From NCBI RefSeq assembly GCF_001279005.1, contig NZ_LGCN01000120.1, positions 124,001 to 188,000 of the forward strand: DNA of 64,000 nucleotides. The letters are read 5' to 3'. Positions 15,368-24,811 of the stretch are shown here, piece by piece. The notes under the pieces are model-generated. The model made no database searches and was not told the origin of the DNA. It saw only the letters and a program-made list of their open reading frames with translations. How positions within the stretch are numbered: position 1 is the stretch's first letter; every line of letters starts with the position of its first letter. Both the position numbers and the translations under genes were made by a program. This DNA comes from Streptomyces caelestis (GTDB lineage: Bacteria; Actinomycetota; Actinomycetes; Streptomycetales; Streptomycetaceae).

Positions 15368-18300
15368 ATGACCACCGGCACCCACGAGCCCACGAACACG
15401 GCCCCGCGCGAGACCCCGGGCCCGGGCACACCCGGAACCGGCGCCGCTCCCGCCGCTGCCGCGACCGGCGGCCTCCACGGCACGTCCGCAGCGAGCGGCT
15501 CCGAGCGGGCGCCCGGCGCGGACCGAACGCAGGGCGCGCACGACGGGGACCGGCCCCGGGCGGCCTCCGGCCCGGGCGGGCGCGGCGCGGACACCGCTCG
15601 TGGGCGGGCCGGCGCCGACGGGCCCCGTGAGGCGTCCCGTACCCCCGCGCCGGGCGGCCCCGAGGCGGCGGTCGACGACGGCGCCTACCAGGTGCTGCGC
15701 GACCGCCTCGCCGCCCAGGCGGCCGAACTCGCCCGCCGGGCCCAGGCGTTGAACCACCGCCGGGCCGAGGAGTTCGGCGCCCCCGAACTGCGCCTCACCG
15801 GCGCCGAACGGCTGCGCACCGACCGCACCGCCGTGCCCCGCGACATCGTCGCCGTCGGCGACGTGCTGCTCTTCGGCTACGACACCCGGCCCCGCCCGGA
15901 GGCCGACACCACGGTCGGCGACGTCCTCGCCCCGCACGACCGCGACCTGAACCCCCTCCCCGACGACGCCGTCCCCGGACTCCTCGACGACCCCCGATTC
16001 GTCCGCGAGTTCGCCGCCCTGCACCGCTACTACCGCCAGGCGCGCCTGCTGCGGCTGCGCCGGGTCGACGGCAGGCTGCTCGCCGTCTTCCAGACCGGCG
16101 AGAAGGCCGGCGACATCCGCGTCCTGCGCTGGACGATCCCGGAGGACGGCCGCTCGGCGGTCTTCCTGGACGCGCGCGGCGACCGCGACCACGCCCGCAC
16201 CCCGCCCGCCGACATCGCGTGGACGCCCACCACCCGCGAGGACCACGTCCTCGGCCGTCACCCGCACGTCTCCGTCCAGGGCGAGGTGTTCGTCGACACC
16301 CTCGGCGGCACCCTCACCGTCAAGACCGAGAACGACACCGACACCCCCGACGGCATCCACGGCGAACCGGTCGACGAGCCCCTGCAGTCCCTCGCCGACG
16401 CCGAGATCGCCCACGCCCGCGTCGGCCCCCTGATCCTGCTGCGGATCCTCCCCTACAAGGAGACCGACCCCCGTCACCTGGTCTTCAACACCCTCACCCG
16501 GTCCGTCGTCCGCCTCGACGGCATCGGACAGGGCTGCCGCCGCCTCCCCGACGACCAGGGCATCGTCTTCCCCGGCGGCTACTGCCTGGCCGCCGGCCCC
16601 CACAAGACGTACGAACTCGACACCACCGGCATGGAGTTCGCCCACGAGGTGCGCTCCCCGTACGGCGAGGACGTGCTGTACGTCTTCCACGCGCCCGGAC
16701 GCGGACGCGCGCTGCTGCTGTCGTACAACCTCATCCGCGAGGCGGTCGCCACCCCGATGGCCTGCCACGGCTGGGCGCTGTTCGACGACGGGCTCCTCGC
16801 CCTGCTGCGCCCCGACGGCGACGACCCCGCCCGCGTCCACCCCGTACAGCTGTGGCACTCGCCCTACGTCTCCGACACCCACGCCGCCGCACAGCCCGTC
16901 GGCGAGGGCCCGCTGGCCCGCGTCGGCAACGCCGACCTGGTACGCGGCGTCTCCGACTGCCTGTCCCTGGCCCGCTCCGTCGCCGAGACCACCCCCACCA
17001 CCGAGGTGTACACGGCCCTGACGGCCGCCTGCGTGCGCGCCCTGGACACCCACCACTGGCTGGGCGACACCGAACTGGGCGACCTGCGCACGCCGTTGGA
17101 GCGGATGCGGGCCACCGCCGACCAGGTGCTGGCCGAGTTCGAGACCGTACGCGACCTCACCGCACGGGCCGCCGACGCGCTCGACGGGGCGGCGGACCGG
17201 ATCGCCACGGTGGTGCGCCGGCTGCGCGGCGAGCAGCCCCGCGAGGCCGCCGCCTGGGTCAGCGGACTGACCGAACTCCGCCACGCCCAGGGCCACCTGC
17301 TGACCCTGAAGGAGATGCGGTACGCGGACCGCGCCCGTATCGACGCCCTCGCCGAGGGGGCCGAGGCCGACCTCGCCTCCTTCGGACAGCGCGCGATCGC
17401 CTTCCTGGCCCGCGAGGACGCCTTCGCCGCCCACCACGCGGACGTCGAACGACTGGTCGCCGACACCGAGTCGGTCGCCACCACCGCCGAGGCCGCCCCG
17501 GTCGCCGCCCGCCTGGACGAACTCGCCGACTCACTGGGCACGGTGTCCGAGGTGGTCGCCGGGCTCGACATCGCCGACGCCACCGTCCGCACGGCCGTCC
17601 TGGAGCGGATCGCCGAGGCGATGGGCGGCGTCAACCGCGCCCGCGCCACCCTCGACGCCCGCCGCCGGTCCCTCCTCGACCGGGAGGCGCGCGCCGGTCT
17701 CACCGCCGAACTCGCCCTGCTCGGCCAGACGGTCACCGGCGCCCTCGCGGCGGCGGACACCCCGGAGACCTGCGACGAGCAACTGACCCGGGTGCTGGCG
17801 CAACTGGAGTCCCTGGAGTCCCGGTTCGCCGAGTTCGACGACGTCCTCGGCGAGCTCGCCGACCGGCGCACCGAGATCTACGAGGCGTTCTCCGCCCGCA
17901 AGCAGAGCCTCTCCGACGCCCGCGCCCGCCGCGCCGAACAGCTCGCGTCCGCCGCCGACCGCGTCCTGGAGACGGTCGCCCGGCGCTGTGCCGCGCTCCT
18001 TGACGCGGACGCGGTCAGCACCTACTTCGCCTCCGACCCGCTCGTCGCCAAGGTCCGCCGCACCGCCGACGAGCTGCGCGCACTCGGCGACCGGGTCCGG
18101 GCGGAGGAGCTCGACGGCCGGCTGCGCTCCGCCCGGCAGGAGGCCGCCCGCGCCCTGCGCGACCGCACCGACCTCTACGCGGACGGCGGACGCGCCATCC
18201 GCCTGGGCGGCCACCGGTTCGCCGTCTCCACCCAGCCCCTCGACCTCACCGTCGTCCCGCACGGCGACGGCCTCGCGCTCGCCCTCACCGGCACCGACTA

Positions 18301-20554
18301 CCGTGCCCCCGTCACCGACCCCGCCCTCCTCGCCGACCGGCCGCTCTGGAACCGGCACCTGCCGTCCGAGTCGCCCGAGGTCTACCGCGCCGAACACCTC
18401 GCCGCCCGGCTGCTGCACGAGCACGGCCCCGCCGCCCTGGCCGGCGCCGACGACCTCGCCGCCCTGGTCCGCCGGGCCGCCGAGGAGGCGTACGACGAGG
18501 GGTACGAGAGGGGCGTCCACGACCACGACGCCACCGCGATCCTCACCGCCCTCCTGCCCCTGTACGACGGCGCGGGCCTGCTGCGCCACGAACCCGCCGC
18601 CCGCGCCCACGCCCTGCTGTACTGGACGCACGGCGCCACGGACGGGGAACGCGCCGACCTCACCCGCCGCGCCCGCTCCCTGGCCCGCGTCCGCGACGCC
18701 TTCGGGCCCCCGCCCGCCCTCGACGCGCTGCGCACGGAACTCGCCGGGGCCGTACGCGACTGGGACGCCGCCGCCCCCGTCCGCCCGGAGGCCTGCGCCG
18801 CGTACCTCCTCGACGAACTGACCACCGGACCCGACGGCTTCGTCCTCGGTGCCCGCACCCGCGCGCTCCTCGACACGTTCCGCCGCGAGGTCGCCACCGA
18901 GGCCTACGCCGACGACCTCCCCGCCCTCGCCGGTCTCACCGCCCGCCGCCAGCTGGTCGAGGCCTGGCTGACCGCGTACGCCGCGACCACCGGAGAACGG
19001 CCGACCGCCGGCGACCTCGCGGAAGCCGTGGCCGCCGAACTCTGCCCGGACGTCCCCCGCCACACGTCCGACGCGCCCCTGACCGCCACGGCGGAGGGCC
19101 TGCTCGGCACCCACCCCCGGATCACCGACCGCCGCCTCGTCCTCCGCCTGGACGAGTTCCTCGCCCGCACCGAGGAGTTCAGGGAGCGCGACGTACCGGC
19201 CTTCCGCGCCTTCCAGCGCCGCCGCACCGCCCTGGTGACCGCCGAGCGCACCCGGCTGCGGCTGGACGACCACCGGCCGCGCGTGATGGCGTCGTTCGTC
19301 CGCAACCGGCTGGTCGACGAGGTCTACCTCCCGCTGATCGGCGACAGCCTCGCCAAGCAGCTCGGCACCACGGGGGAGTCCGGCCGCACCGGCGCCGGCG
19401 GCCTGCTGCTGCTCGTCTCCCCGCCCGGCTACGGCAAGACGACCCTCATGGAGTACGTCGCCGACCGCCTGGGCCTGGTCCTGGTGAAGATCAGCGGCCC
19501 CGCGCTCGGCCACGCGGTCACCTCGCTCGACCCGGCCGAGGCGCCGAACGCCACCGCCCGCCGGGAGATCGAGAAGATCAACTTCGCGCTGGCCGCCGGC
19601 AACAACACCCTCCTGTACCTCGACGACATCCAGCACACCTCGCCCGAACTGCTGCAGAAGTTCATCCCGCTGTGCGACGCCACGCGCCGGATGGAGGGCG
19701 TGTGGGAGGGCGAGCCGCGCACCTACGACCTGCGCGGGAAGCGGTTCGCCGTCTGCATGGCCGGCAACCCCTACACCGAGTCCGGCGAGGCCTTCCGGGT
19801 CCCCGACATGCTGGCCAACCGCGCCGACGTGTGGAACCTCGGCGACGTCCTCACCGGCAAGGAGGACGTCTTCGCGCTCAGCTTCGTGGAGAACGCCCTC
19901 ACCGCCAACCCGGTGCTCGCCCCGCTCGCCGGCCGCGACCGCGCCGACCTGGACCTGCTGATCCGCCTCGCCGGGAACGACCCCACCGCCCGCGCCGACC
20001 GCCTCGTCCACCCCTACGCCCCCACCGAACTGGACCGCGTCCTGGCGGTGTTGCGCCACCTGCTCACCGCCCGCCGCACGGTCCTCGCCGTCAACGCCGC
20101 CTACATCGCCTCCGCCGCCCAGTCCGACGACGCCCGCACCGAGCCGCCGTTCCGGCTCCAGGGCTCCTACCGCAACATGAACAAGATCGCTCAGCGGATC
20201 CAGCCGGTCATGAACGCCGCCGAGCTGGCCGCCGTCATCGACGACCACTACACGGCCGAGGCCCAGACCCTCACCACCGGCGCCGAGGCGAGCCTGCTCA
20301 AACTCGCCGAACTGCGCGGCACGCTCACCCCCGACCGGGCGGCCCGCTGGACCGAGCTGAAGGCGGCCCACGTCCGCACCTTGACCCCGGCCGGCCCCGA
20401 CGAGGACGCCCTGGCCCGCGCGGTCGCCGCCCTCGCCCTCCTCGGCGACCGCATCGCCGCCGTCGAGTCGGCCATCACCCGCGCCGCCGACCCCCGACGC
20501 CTCCTGACCGGCCCGTCGCGGCGCCGGGACGCCGGGCCGGAAGGCGGCGACTGA
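15368..20554 (+). CDS. Giant AAA ATPase (often annotated DNA repair ATPase), partner of flotillin
   Basis: 1728 residues, among the largest proteins here. The first 100 residues are Pro/Gly/Ala-rich and disordered. A long central part has a beta-rich region (about 150-530) and alternating helices. The AAA module is near the C-terminus: Walker A SPPGYGKTT with Lys1357, Walker B LLYLDDIQ with Asp1419, then a sensor-like CMAGNPYTESG. The family is annotated as DNA repair ATPase in many genomes, but I see no nuclease or DNA-binding motif, so that name is weakly based. The conserved position after flotillin suggests a membrane-linked remodelling machine. The hairpin at 15304-15344 probably reduces its expression. 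ATG 15368 has only a weak ribosome site (GAGAGGCAG). Confidence 0.8.
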   Translation: MTTGTHEPTNTAPRETPGPGTPGTGAAPAAAATGGLHGTSAASGSERAPGADRTQGAHDGDRPRAASGPGGRGADTARGRAGADGPREASRTPAPGGPEAAVDDGAYQVLRDRLAAQAAELARRAQALNHRRAEEFGAPELRLTGAERLRTDRTAVPRDIVAVGDVLLFGYDTRPRPEADTTVGDVLAPHDRDLNPLPDDAVPGLLDDPRFVREFAALHRYYRQARLLRLRRVDGRLLAVFQTGEKAGDIRVLRWTIPEDGRSAVFLDARGDRDHARTPPADIAWTPTTREDHVLGRHPHVSVQGEVFVDTLGGTLTVKTENDTDTPDGIHGEPVDEPLQSLADAEIAHARVGPLILLRILPYKETDPRHLVFNTLTRSVVRLDGIGQGCRRLPDDQGIVFPGGYCLAAGPHKTYELDTTGMEFAHEVRSPYGEDVLYVFHAPGRGRALLLSYNLIREAVATPMACHGWALFDDGLLALLRPDGDDPARVHPVQLWHSPYVSDTHAAAQPVGEGPLARVGNADLVRGVSDCLSLARSVAETTPTTEVYTALTAACVRALDTHHWLGDTELGDLRTPLERMRATADQVLAEFETVRDLTARAADALDGAADRIATVVRRLRGEQPREAAAWVSGLTELRHAQGHLLTLKEMRYADRARIDALAEGAEADLASFGQRAIAFLAREDAFAAHHADVERLVADTESVATTAEAAPVAARLDELADSLGTVSEVVAGLDIADATVRTAVLERIAEAMGGVNRARATLDARRRSLLDREARAGLTAELALLGQTVTGALAAADTPETCDEQLTRVLAQLESLESRFAEFDDVLGELADRRTEIYEAFSARKQSLSDARARRAEQLASAADRVLETVARRCAALLDADAVSTYFASDPLVAKVRRTADELRALGDRVRAEELDGRLRSARQEAARALRDRTDLYADGGRAIRLGGHRFAVSTQPLDLTVVPHGDGLALALTGTDYRAPVTDPALLADRPLWNRHLPSESPEVYRAEHLAARLLHEHGPAALAGADDLAALVRRAAEEAYDEGYERGVHDHDATAILTALLPLYDGAGLLRHEPAARAHALLYWTHGATDGERADLTRRARSLARVRDAFGPPPALDALRTELAGAVRDWDAAAPVRPEACAAYLLDELTTGPDGFVLGARTRALLDTFRREVATEAYADDLPALAGLTARRQLVEAWLTAYAATTGERPTAGDLAEAVAAELCPDVPRHTSDAPLTATAEGLLGTHPRITDRRLVLRLDEFLARTEEFRERDVPAFRAFQRRRTALVTAERTRLRLDDHRPRVMASFVRNRLVDEVYLPLIGDSLAKQLGTTGESGRTGAGGLLLLVSPPGYGKTTLMEYVADRLGLVLVKISGPALGHAVTSLDPAEAPNATARREIEKINFALAAGNNTLLYLDDIQHTSPELLQKFIPLCDATRRMEGVWEGEPRTYDLRGKRFAVCMAGNPYTESGEAFRVPDMLANRADVWNLGDVLTGKEDVFALSFVENALTANPVLAPLAGRDRADLDLLIRLAGNDPTARADRLVHPYAPTELDRVLAVLRHLLTARRTVLAVNAAYIASAAQSDDARTEPPFRLQGSYRNMNKIAQRIQPVMNAAELAAVIDDHYTAEAQTLTTGAEASLLKLAELRGTLTPDRAARWTELKAAHVRTLTPAGPDEDALARAVAALALLGDRIAAVESAITRAADPRRLLTGPSRRRDAGPEGGD

Positions 20555-20782
20555 GCCGGGGCGCGGGGCGCGGGGTGCGGGGGCGAAGCGCGCGGGTAAT
20601 TCGCTGATCAGACGGTGGTTCAGGGGTTTGTTCCCGCGCGGAGCCGGTTCGGCCGCAGCAGTATTCGGGTCATTCCGGATGACTTTCCGCGCGGGAGCCA
20701 CCGAGCGGTATCGCGGACTGCTACAACCCTTCTTGCTTCCTCGACCATCCCCGTGAGTTTCGTGCGTGAAGGGCGGAGACAC

Positions 20783-21577
20783 GTGTCAACGCGTTCCCTC
20801 GGAGCAACTCTCGCCACCCTGATCCTGGGTGCCGCGACCGCACTCGGCCTGGCGCGACCCGCCTCGGCCGCAGGCCACGACTACGTGGCTCTCGGCGATT
20901 CCTACTCCTCCGGGGTGGGCGCCGGGAGCTACACGTCCGAGAGCGGTGACTGCAAGCGCAGCGCCAACGCCTACCCCCAGCTGTGGAGGAACGCCAACTC
21001 CCCTTCGTCGTTCAGGTTCGTCGCCTGCTCGGGCGCGACGACGACGAGCGTGGCCGGCACCCAGCTGGGCGCGCTGTCCTCGTCCACCACCCTCGTCAGC
21101 GTCACGGCGGGCGGCAACGACGTCGGCTTCGCGGACGTCATGCAGACCTGCGTGCTGCGGAGCGAGGCCACCTGCGTCAGCCGCGTGAACACCGCCGTCT
21201 CGCAGATGCGGGACTCCCTTCCGGGGAAGCTCGACTCGCTGTACGCCGGCATCCGCTCCCGCTCCCCGCAGGCGCGCGTGGTGGTCCTCGGATACCCGCG
21301 CTTCTACAAGCTGTCGGGCAGCTGCGTCGCGGGACTCACCGAGACCGAGCGCGGCGCGCTCAACAACGCCTCGGACGTGCTGAACGGGGTGCTCGCGAAG
21401 CGGGCGGCCGACGCCGGGTTCGCCTTCTCGTCGGTGGTGGACGAGTTCACCGGGCATGAGCTCTGCTCGGGCGACGCGTGGCTGCACAGTGTGACGGTCC
21501 CGGTCGCCAACTCCTACCACCCGAAGGCCGTCGGCCAGTCGAGCGGCTACCTGCCCGCCTTCCGCTCGGCCGTCTGA
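20783..21577 (+). CDS. Secreted SGNH/GDSL esterase-lipase
   Basis: 264 residues from GTG 20783. The signal peptide spans residues 1-29 (hydrophobic core TLILGAATALGLA, cleavage after ASA). Block I GDSYSSGVG carries nucleophile Ser40. The oxyanion block GGNDVGF and the C-terminal Asp-x-x-His type block ending NSYHPKAVGQ provide the rest of the active site. Six cysteines in the mature part probably form three disulfides, as in secreted Streptomyces lipases and phospholipase A1-like enzymes of this fold. It should hydrolyse ester bonds of lipids outside the cell. The frame is open further upstream (to 20615), but only the GTG gives a normal signal peptide. About 230 bases upstream show no other gene. 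Confidence 0.88.
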   Translation: MSTRSLGATLATLILGAATALGLARPASAAGHDYVALGDSYSSGVGAGSYTSESGDCKRSANAYPQLWRNANSPSSFRFVACSGATTTSVAGTQLGALSSSTTLVSVTAGGNDVGFADVMQTCVLRSEATCVSRVNTAVSQMRDSLPGKLDSLYAGIRSRSPQARVVVLGYPRFYKLSGSCVAGLTETERGALNNASDVLNGVLAKRAADAGFAFSSVVDEFTGHELCSGDAWLHSVTVPVANSYHPKAVGQSSGYLPAFRSAV

Positions 21578-21596
21578 GGCTCCCGGGGCCCGGTGG

Positions 21597-22439
21597 TCAG
21601 AGGTCGGAGGGGACGGCCATCGCCGCCAGTTCCTCCGGGGTGCGGGGACCGGCGGCCGCGTCGGCCGACAGTCCCCGCACCCGCAGGAACAGACCTGCCG
21701 CCACCCCCCACGGCAGCCGCAGCCCCGCCGCCGCGAGGAGGTCCGTGCGGGCCAGCGTCCCGGCCGCCGGGCCGGTGTGGGCGCCGGACGGGGTGAGCAG
21801 GGCCGCGTCGTCGGCCCAGCGCAGAGCCAGGTCCACGTCGTGGGTCGCCATGACGACCGTCGTACCGCCCGCGCGCAGCCCGTCGAGCGTGGCGAGCAGG
21901 CGTTCCTGGCCGTCCGGGTCCAGGCCCGCCGTCGGCTCGTCCAGGATCAGCACGCGGGGCCGCATGGCGACCGCGCCCGCGATGGCCGTCCGCTTGCGCT
22001 GGCCGTAGGAGAGCAGGTGCGTGGGACGGTCGGCCAGGGCGGTGATGTCCAGCGCGGCCAGCGCCTCCGCCACCCGGGCGCGCACCTGCGCGTCGGACAG
22101 GCCGAGGTTCAGCGGGCCGAAGGACACGTCCTGCCCGACGGACGCCGCGAACAACTGGTCGTCGGGGTCCTGCACCACCAGCTGCACGGTGGTGCGCAGC
22201 GCCGTCAGGCCTTTGCGGTCGTAGCGCACCGGCCGGCCCTCGACGGTCAACTCGCCCCCGTCCGGGCGCAGTCCACCGCTCAGCAGCCGCATCAGCGTCG
22301 TCTTGCCGCTGCCGTTGCGTCCCAGCAGTGCCAGCGCGCGCCCCTCGCGCACCTCGAAGTCCAGGCCGCTGAGCACGGGCGGGCCGTCCTCGTACGCGAA
22401 CGACGCGCCCCGCAGGGCCACCAGGACGGATCCGCTCAC
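21597..22439 (-). CDS. cbiO: Cobalt ECF-type ABC transporter ATPase CbiO
   Basis: 280 residues from GTG 22439, overlapping the CbiQ stop by four bases. Walker A LGRNGSGKTT, Q-loop VVQDPDDQLF, signature LSYGQRKR and Walker B VLILDEPTAGLD identify an energy-coupling-factor ATPase of the cobalt/nickel group; the PDDQ stretch and the LSxGQ-RKR motif are typical of CbiO. It would power cobalt uptake with CbiM, CbiN and CbiQ. The C-terminal 50 residues extend beyond the core domain. It is the last gene of the riboswitch-controlled operon and is convergent with the esterase gene. Confidence 0.92.
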   Translation of the reverse strand: MSGSVLVALRGASFAYEDGPPVLSGLDFEVREGRALALLGRNGSGKTTLMRLLSGGLRPDGGELTVEGRPVRYDRKGLTALRTTVQLVVQDPDDQLFAASVGQDVSFGPLNLGLSDAQVRARVAEALAALDITALADRPTHLLSYGQRKRTAIAGAVAMRPRVLILDEPTAGLDPDGQERLLATLDGLRAGGTTVVMATHDVDLALRWADDAALLTPSGAHTGPAAGTLARTDLLAAAGLRLPWGVAAGLFLRVRGLSADAAAGPRTPEELAAMAVPSDL

Positions 22440-23185
22440 GACAACGGCCTTTCCAGTACGAGGGTGAGGGCGGCCAGCGCCGCCAGCAGCGCCACGCTCA
22501 GCGCCGTGAACCGGACGGAGACGCGGGCCTCGGGCACCAGCACGCGCAGGGTGCCGTCGTAGCCGCGCCCGGCGAGCCCGCTCTGCAGCCGCGCCGCCCG
22601 GTCGAAGGACCGGACGAACGCGGTCGCGCCGAGCCCGCCCAGCGAACGCCACGTCGCCGCCCGGGTGGTGTGCCCGAGCCGGGCCGCCTGCGCCCGGCGG
22701 ACGCGGCGCACCGAGTCCAGCAGCAGGAAGCTCATCCGGTAGGTCACCAGCGCCACGTCCACGAGCGGGGCCGGCACCCCGGCCCGCACCAGGCGTGGCA
22801 GCAGGTCGGACATCGGTGTGGTGAAGGCGAACAGCAGCACGCCCAGCGAGGCCGCCGACGTGCGCAGCAGCACCTCCCCGGCGCGCAGCGGCCCGCCCTC
22901 GGCCCAGGACACGAACCCGCCCGGCCCGCCCACCCGCACCAGCAGTGTCAGCGCCCCGGTGACGCAGAAGCCCAGCGGCACCCGGTACGCCCGCCACAGC
23001 CGCCCGGCCGGCACCCCGGCCGGGCCGAGCAGCACCGCGAGCGCCGTCACCAGCACCAGGGCCGCGCCCGGCCACGGCGGCAGCGAGACCGCCAGCACGG
23101 TGAGGCCCAGCCCCAGCACGGCCTTGTCCACGGGATGACGGCGGCGCCAGCGGCTGCTGTGGGCCGCCGCGTCGATCGGCAGCAC
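22436..23185 (-). CDS. cbiQ: Cobalt ECF transporter transmembrane component CbiQ
   Basis: 249-residue membrane protein, about five or six helices. Starts MLPIDAAAHSSRWRRRHPVD; near the C-terminus is the CbiQ/EcfT-type coupling region (VTYRMSFLLLDSVRRVRRAQ, then SFDRAARLQSGLAGRGYDG) that docks on the ATPase. It links the CbiO ATPase to CbiM/CbiN. It begins 7 bases after the CbiN stop and ends overlapping CbiO (GTGA). Confidence 0.9.
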   Translation of the reverse strand: MLPIDAAAHSSRWRRRHPVDKAVLGLGLTVLAVSLPPWPGAALVLVTALAVLLGPAGVPAGRLWRAYRVPLGFCVTGALTLLVRVGGPGGFVSWAEGGPLRAGEVLLRTSAASLGVLLFAFTTPMSDLLPRLVRAGVPAPLVDVALVTYRMSFLLLDSVRRVRRAQAARLGHTTRAATWRSLGGLGATAFVRSFDRAARLQSGLAGRGYDGTLRVLVPEARVSVRFTALSVALLAALAALTLVLERPLS

Positions 23186-23191
23186 GGAGGC

Positions 23192-23674
23192 TCAGCCCCG
23201 CGGCCGGGAGTCGGCCCCGCCGCCGTCGGCCGTACCGGTCCCGGTGTCCGCCGGTGTCCCGGCCACGCCGCCGGAGCCGGCGCCGGCGGTCACCGCCGGT
23301 GCCTCGCCCACGGGTCCGCCGCTGTCGCCCGTGTCCATGCCCGTGCCCGCACCGGCCGTCAGCCGGGCGAGCGCCCGCGCCTCCCCCTGCCGCCGCCCGC
23401 GCCGCACCCCGAAGTAGTACGCGAGGACGCCCGCGCCGAGCGCCGCCTGGAGGGCGAACAGCGCCGACTCGATCTCGCCGGACGGAGGTTCGTACAGCGG
23501 CGAGAACCAGGGCTCGTAGTCCGGGTCGATCTCGGTGATCGCGGTCTCCGCCTCGGCGTCCGCGCCCGTGAACGGCTCCTCCTTGTGGTCGCCGAGCCCG
23601 AACACCAGCGGGATCACGGCGAGCGCGGCCACGAGTGCCAGCAGCAGCGTGTTGATCTTCGCGTGACGGCTCAT
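23192..23674 (-). CDS. cbiN: Cobalt transport protein CbiN with Gly-rich tail
   Basis: 160 residues. Two membrane helices (about 8-27 and 70-90) flank an outer loop with the CbiN motif [15 protein letters not shown] ... [20 protein letters not shown]. CbiN is the auxiliary subunit needed for metal loading of CbiM. Typical CbiN proteins are about 100 residues; this one carries an extra low-complexity Gly/Ala/Thr/Pro tail from about residue 105. The ATG overlaps the CbiM stop (ATGA). Confidence 0.9.
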   Translation of the reverse strand: MSRHAKINTLLLALVAALAVIPLVFGLGDHKEEPFTGADAEAETAITEIDPDYEPWFSPLYEPPSGEIESALFALQAALGAGVLAYYFGVRRGRRQGEARALARLTAGAGTGMDTGDSGGPVGEAPAVTAGAGSGGVAGTPADTGTGTADGGGADSRPRG

Positions 23675-24399
23675 CGGGTCACCGCCTCCGCCGAGTCCGC
23701 CGTCTCCGCCGGGTTCGCGGCCCTCCGCCCGGCCGCCGAGGCGACCAGCACCCCGAGCCGCGTCAGCTCCCCCTTGCTCGACTGCACCAGCATGCGCATC
23801 ACCAGCACGGTCAGCAGTCCCTCGCTCACCGCGAGCGGGATCTGCGTCACGGCGAAGACGGAGCCGAACTTGCCCAGCGCGCCCGGGAATCCACTGCCCG
23901 GGTCGGGGAAGGCGAGCGCCAGCTGCACGCTCGTCACGCAGTACGTCGACAGGTCGGCGACGAACGCGCCGAAGAACACCGCCACCATCAGCGGCACGTC
24001 GTACCGGCGCAGCAGCCGGTAGGTCCCGTACCCGGCCCAGGGGCCGACGACCGCCATCGAGAAGACGTTGGCGCCCAGGGTGGTCAGCCCGCCGTGGGCC
24101 AGCAGCAGCGCCTGGAACAGCAGGGTGATGGTGCCCAGCACCGCCATCACCGGCGGCCGGAACAGGATCGCGCCCAGCCCCGTGCCGGTGGGATGGGAGC
24201 AACTCCCGGTGACCGACGGCAGTTTCAGCGCGGACAGCACGAACGTGAACGCTCCCGACGCGCCCAGCAGCAGGGTGCTCTCGGGATGTTCCCTGACGTC
24301 GCGGATGAGCGACCGGGCTCCGTGGACGACGAACGGCGCCGACGCGACGCCCCAGGCGACCGCGTGCGCCGGAGGCAGAAAACCCTCGGCAATGTGCAT
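23671..24399 (-). CDS. cbiM: Cobalt ECF transporter substrate-binding membrane protein CbiM
   Basis: 242 residues, about seven helices. It begins MHIAEGFLP: Met1 and His2 are the N-terminal metal ligands of the CbiM/NikM family, and the further ligand is in [13 protein letters not shown] (His69). These residues bind Co2+ (or Ni2+) in the S component. It is the first gene of a four-gene operon (cbiM-N-Q-O). A cobalamin riboswitch lies in its leader, which makes cobalt rather than nickel the likely substrate. The last 30 residues are Ala/Glu-rich. Confidence 0.93.
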   Translation of the reverse strand: MHIAEGFLPPAHAVAWGVASAPFVVHGARSLIRDVREHPESTLLLGASGAFTFVLSALKLPSVTGSCSHPTGTGLGAILFRPPVMAVLGTITLLFQALLLAHGGLTTLGANVFSMAVVGPWAGYGTYRLLRRYDVPLMVAVFFGAFVADLSTYCVTSVQLALAFPDPGSGFPGALGKFGSVFAVTQIPLAVSEGLLTVLVMRMLVQSSKGELTRLGVLVASAAGRRAANPAETADSAEAVTR

Positions 24400-24440
24400 G
24401 GCTCAGCAGACCCTCTCCAGCACCTCGTGGATGGTTGACG

Positions 24441-24598
24441 CGCCTTGGCCGGTCTCCTGGCTGACGGGTACCACCGCCCGTGCTCCGCCTTCCCGGGTCC
24501 TAGGACCCAGTGGCCGTCCGTGAGGACTGGAGCCGGACTTCCCGATCACAGTGGCGAGGGCCGCACCGGTATCGCACCGATTTCCCGTCACCAAGGCG
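24441..24598 (-). promoter_or_regulatory. Cobalamin riboswitch controlling cbiMNQO
   Basis: Read on the minus strand, the leader of cbiM opens with CGCCTTGG (24598-24591) and closes with CCAAGGCG (24448-24441), an 8-bp P1 stem. Inside are the conserved GCCACTG core, GGGAAG segments, a GGCGGAGCACGGG stretch and the B12 box AGCCAGGAGACCGGCC (complement of 24447-24462). The element ends about 40 bases before the cbiM ATG, so it could mask the ribosome site or end transcription when cobalamin is plentiful. This is a well-known regulator of cobalt uptake genes. Confidence 0.93.
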
Positions 24599-24758
24599 TG
24601 GCGACAGTAGTGCCCGCTGCGGTCCGGTGACAAGCGGCCGCCGGGGGCGCGCGGACGGCGCCCGGCGGCTCGCACTCCGGCGCACACCTGCGCACTCGAC
24701 AGGAGCGGCGCCGCTCACCAGGGCGAGGGAGTGAGGGGCCGCCGTCCTGGGCAGTACC

Positions 24759-24781
24759 TTGCTGCAATTAATATGCAACAA
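24759..24781 (+). promoter_or_regulatory. Nur-type nickel-responsive operator upstream of nikA
   Basis: A nearly perfect palindrome: TTGCTGCAA, centre TTAAT, then ATGCAACAA overlapping by design of the arms. It contains CTGCAA (24762-24767), N5 (TTAAT), ATGCAA (24773-24778). This fits the Streptomyces Nur box (tTGCaa-N5-ttGCAA), where nickel-bound Nur, a Fur-family repressor, blocks sodF and nikABCDE. It is 31 bases upstream of the nikA start and strikingly AT-rich, so it probably overlaps the promoter. Confidence 0.8.
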
Positions 24782-24811
24782 CCATATCCAGGCAACATGG
24801 AGCGAGGTTCG

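Noticed and set aside
13058..17437. Very long open frame on the minus strand opposite flotillin and the AAA ATPase
   Set aside because: Antisense shadow created by GC-rich codon bias; its composition is Gly/Val/Gln-rich with no domain, while the plus strand shows clear flotillin and AAA motifs.
17531..20782. 1083-codon open frame antisense to the AAA ATPase gene
   Set aside because: Shadow with low-complexity Gly/Val/Ala repeats; the plus-strand frame carries the Walker motifs.
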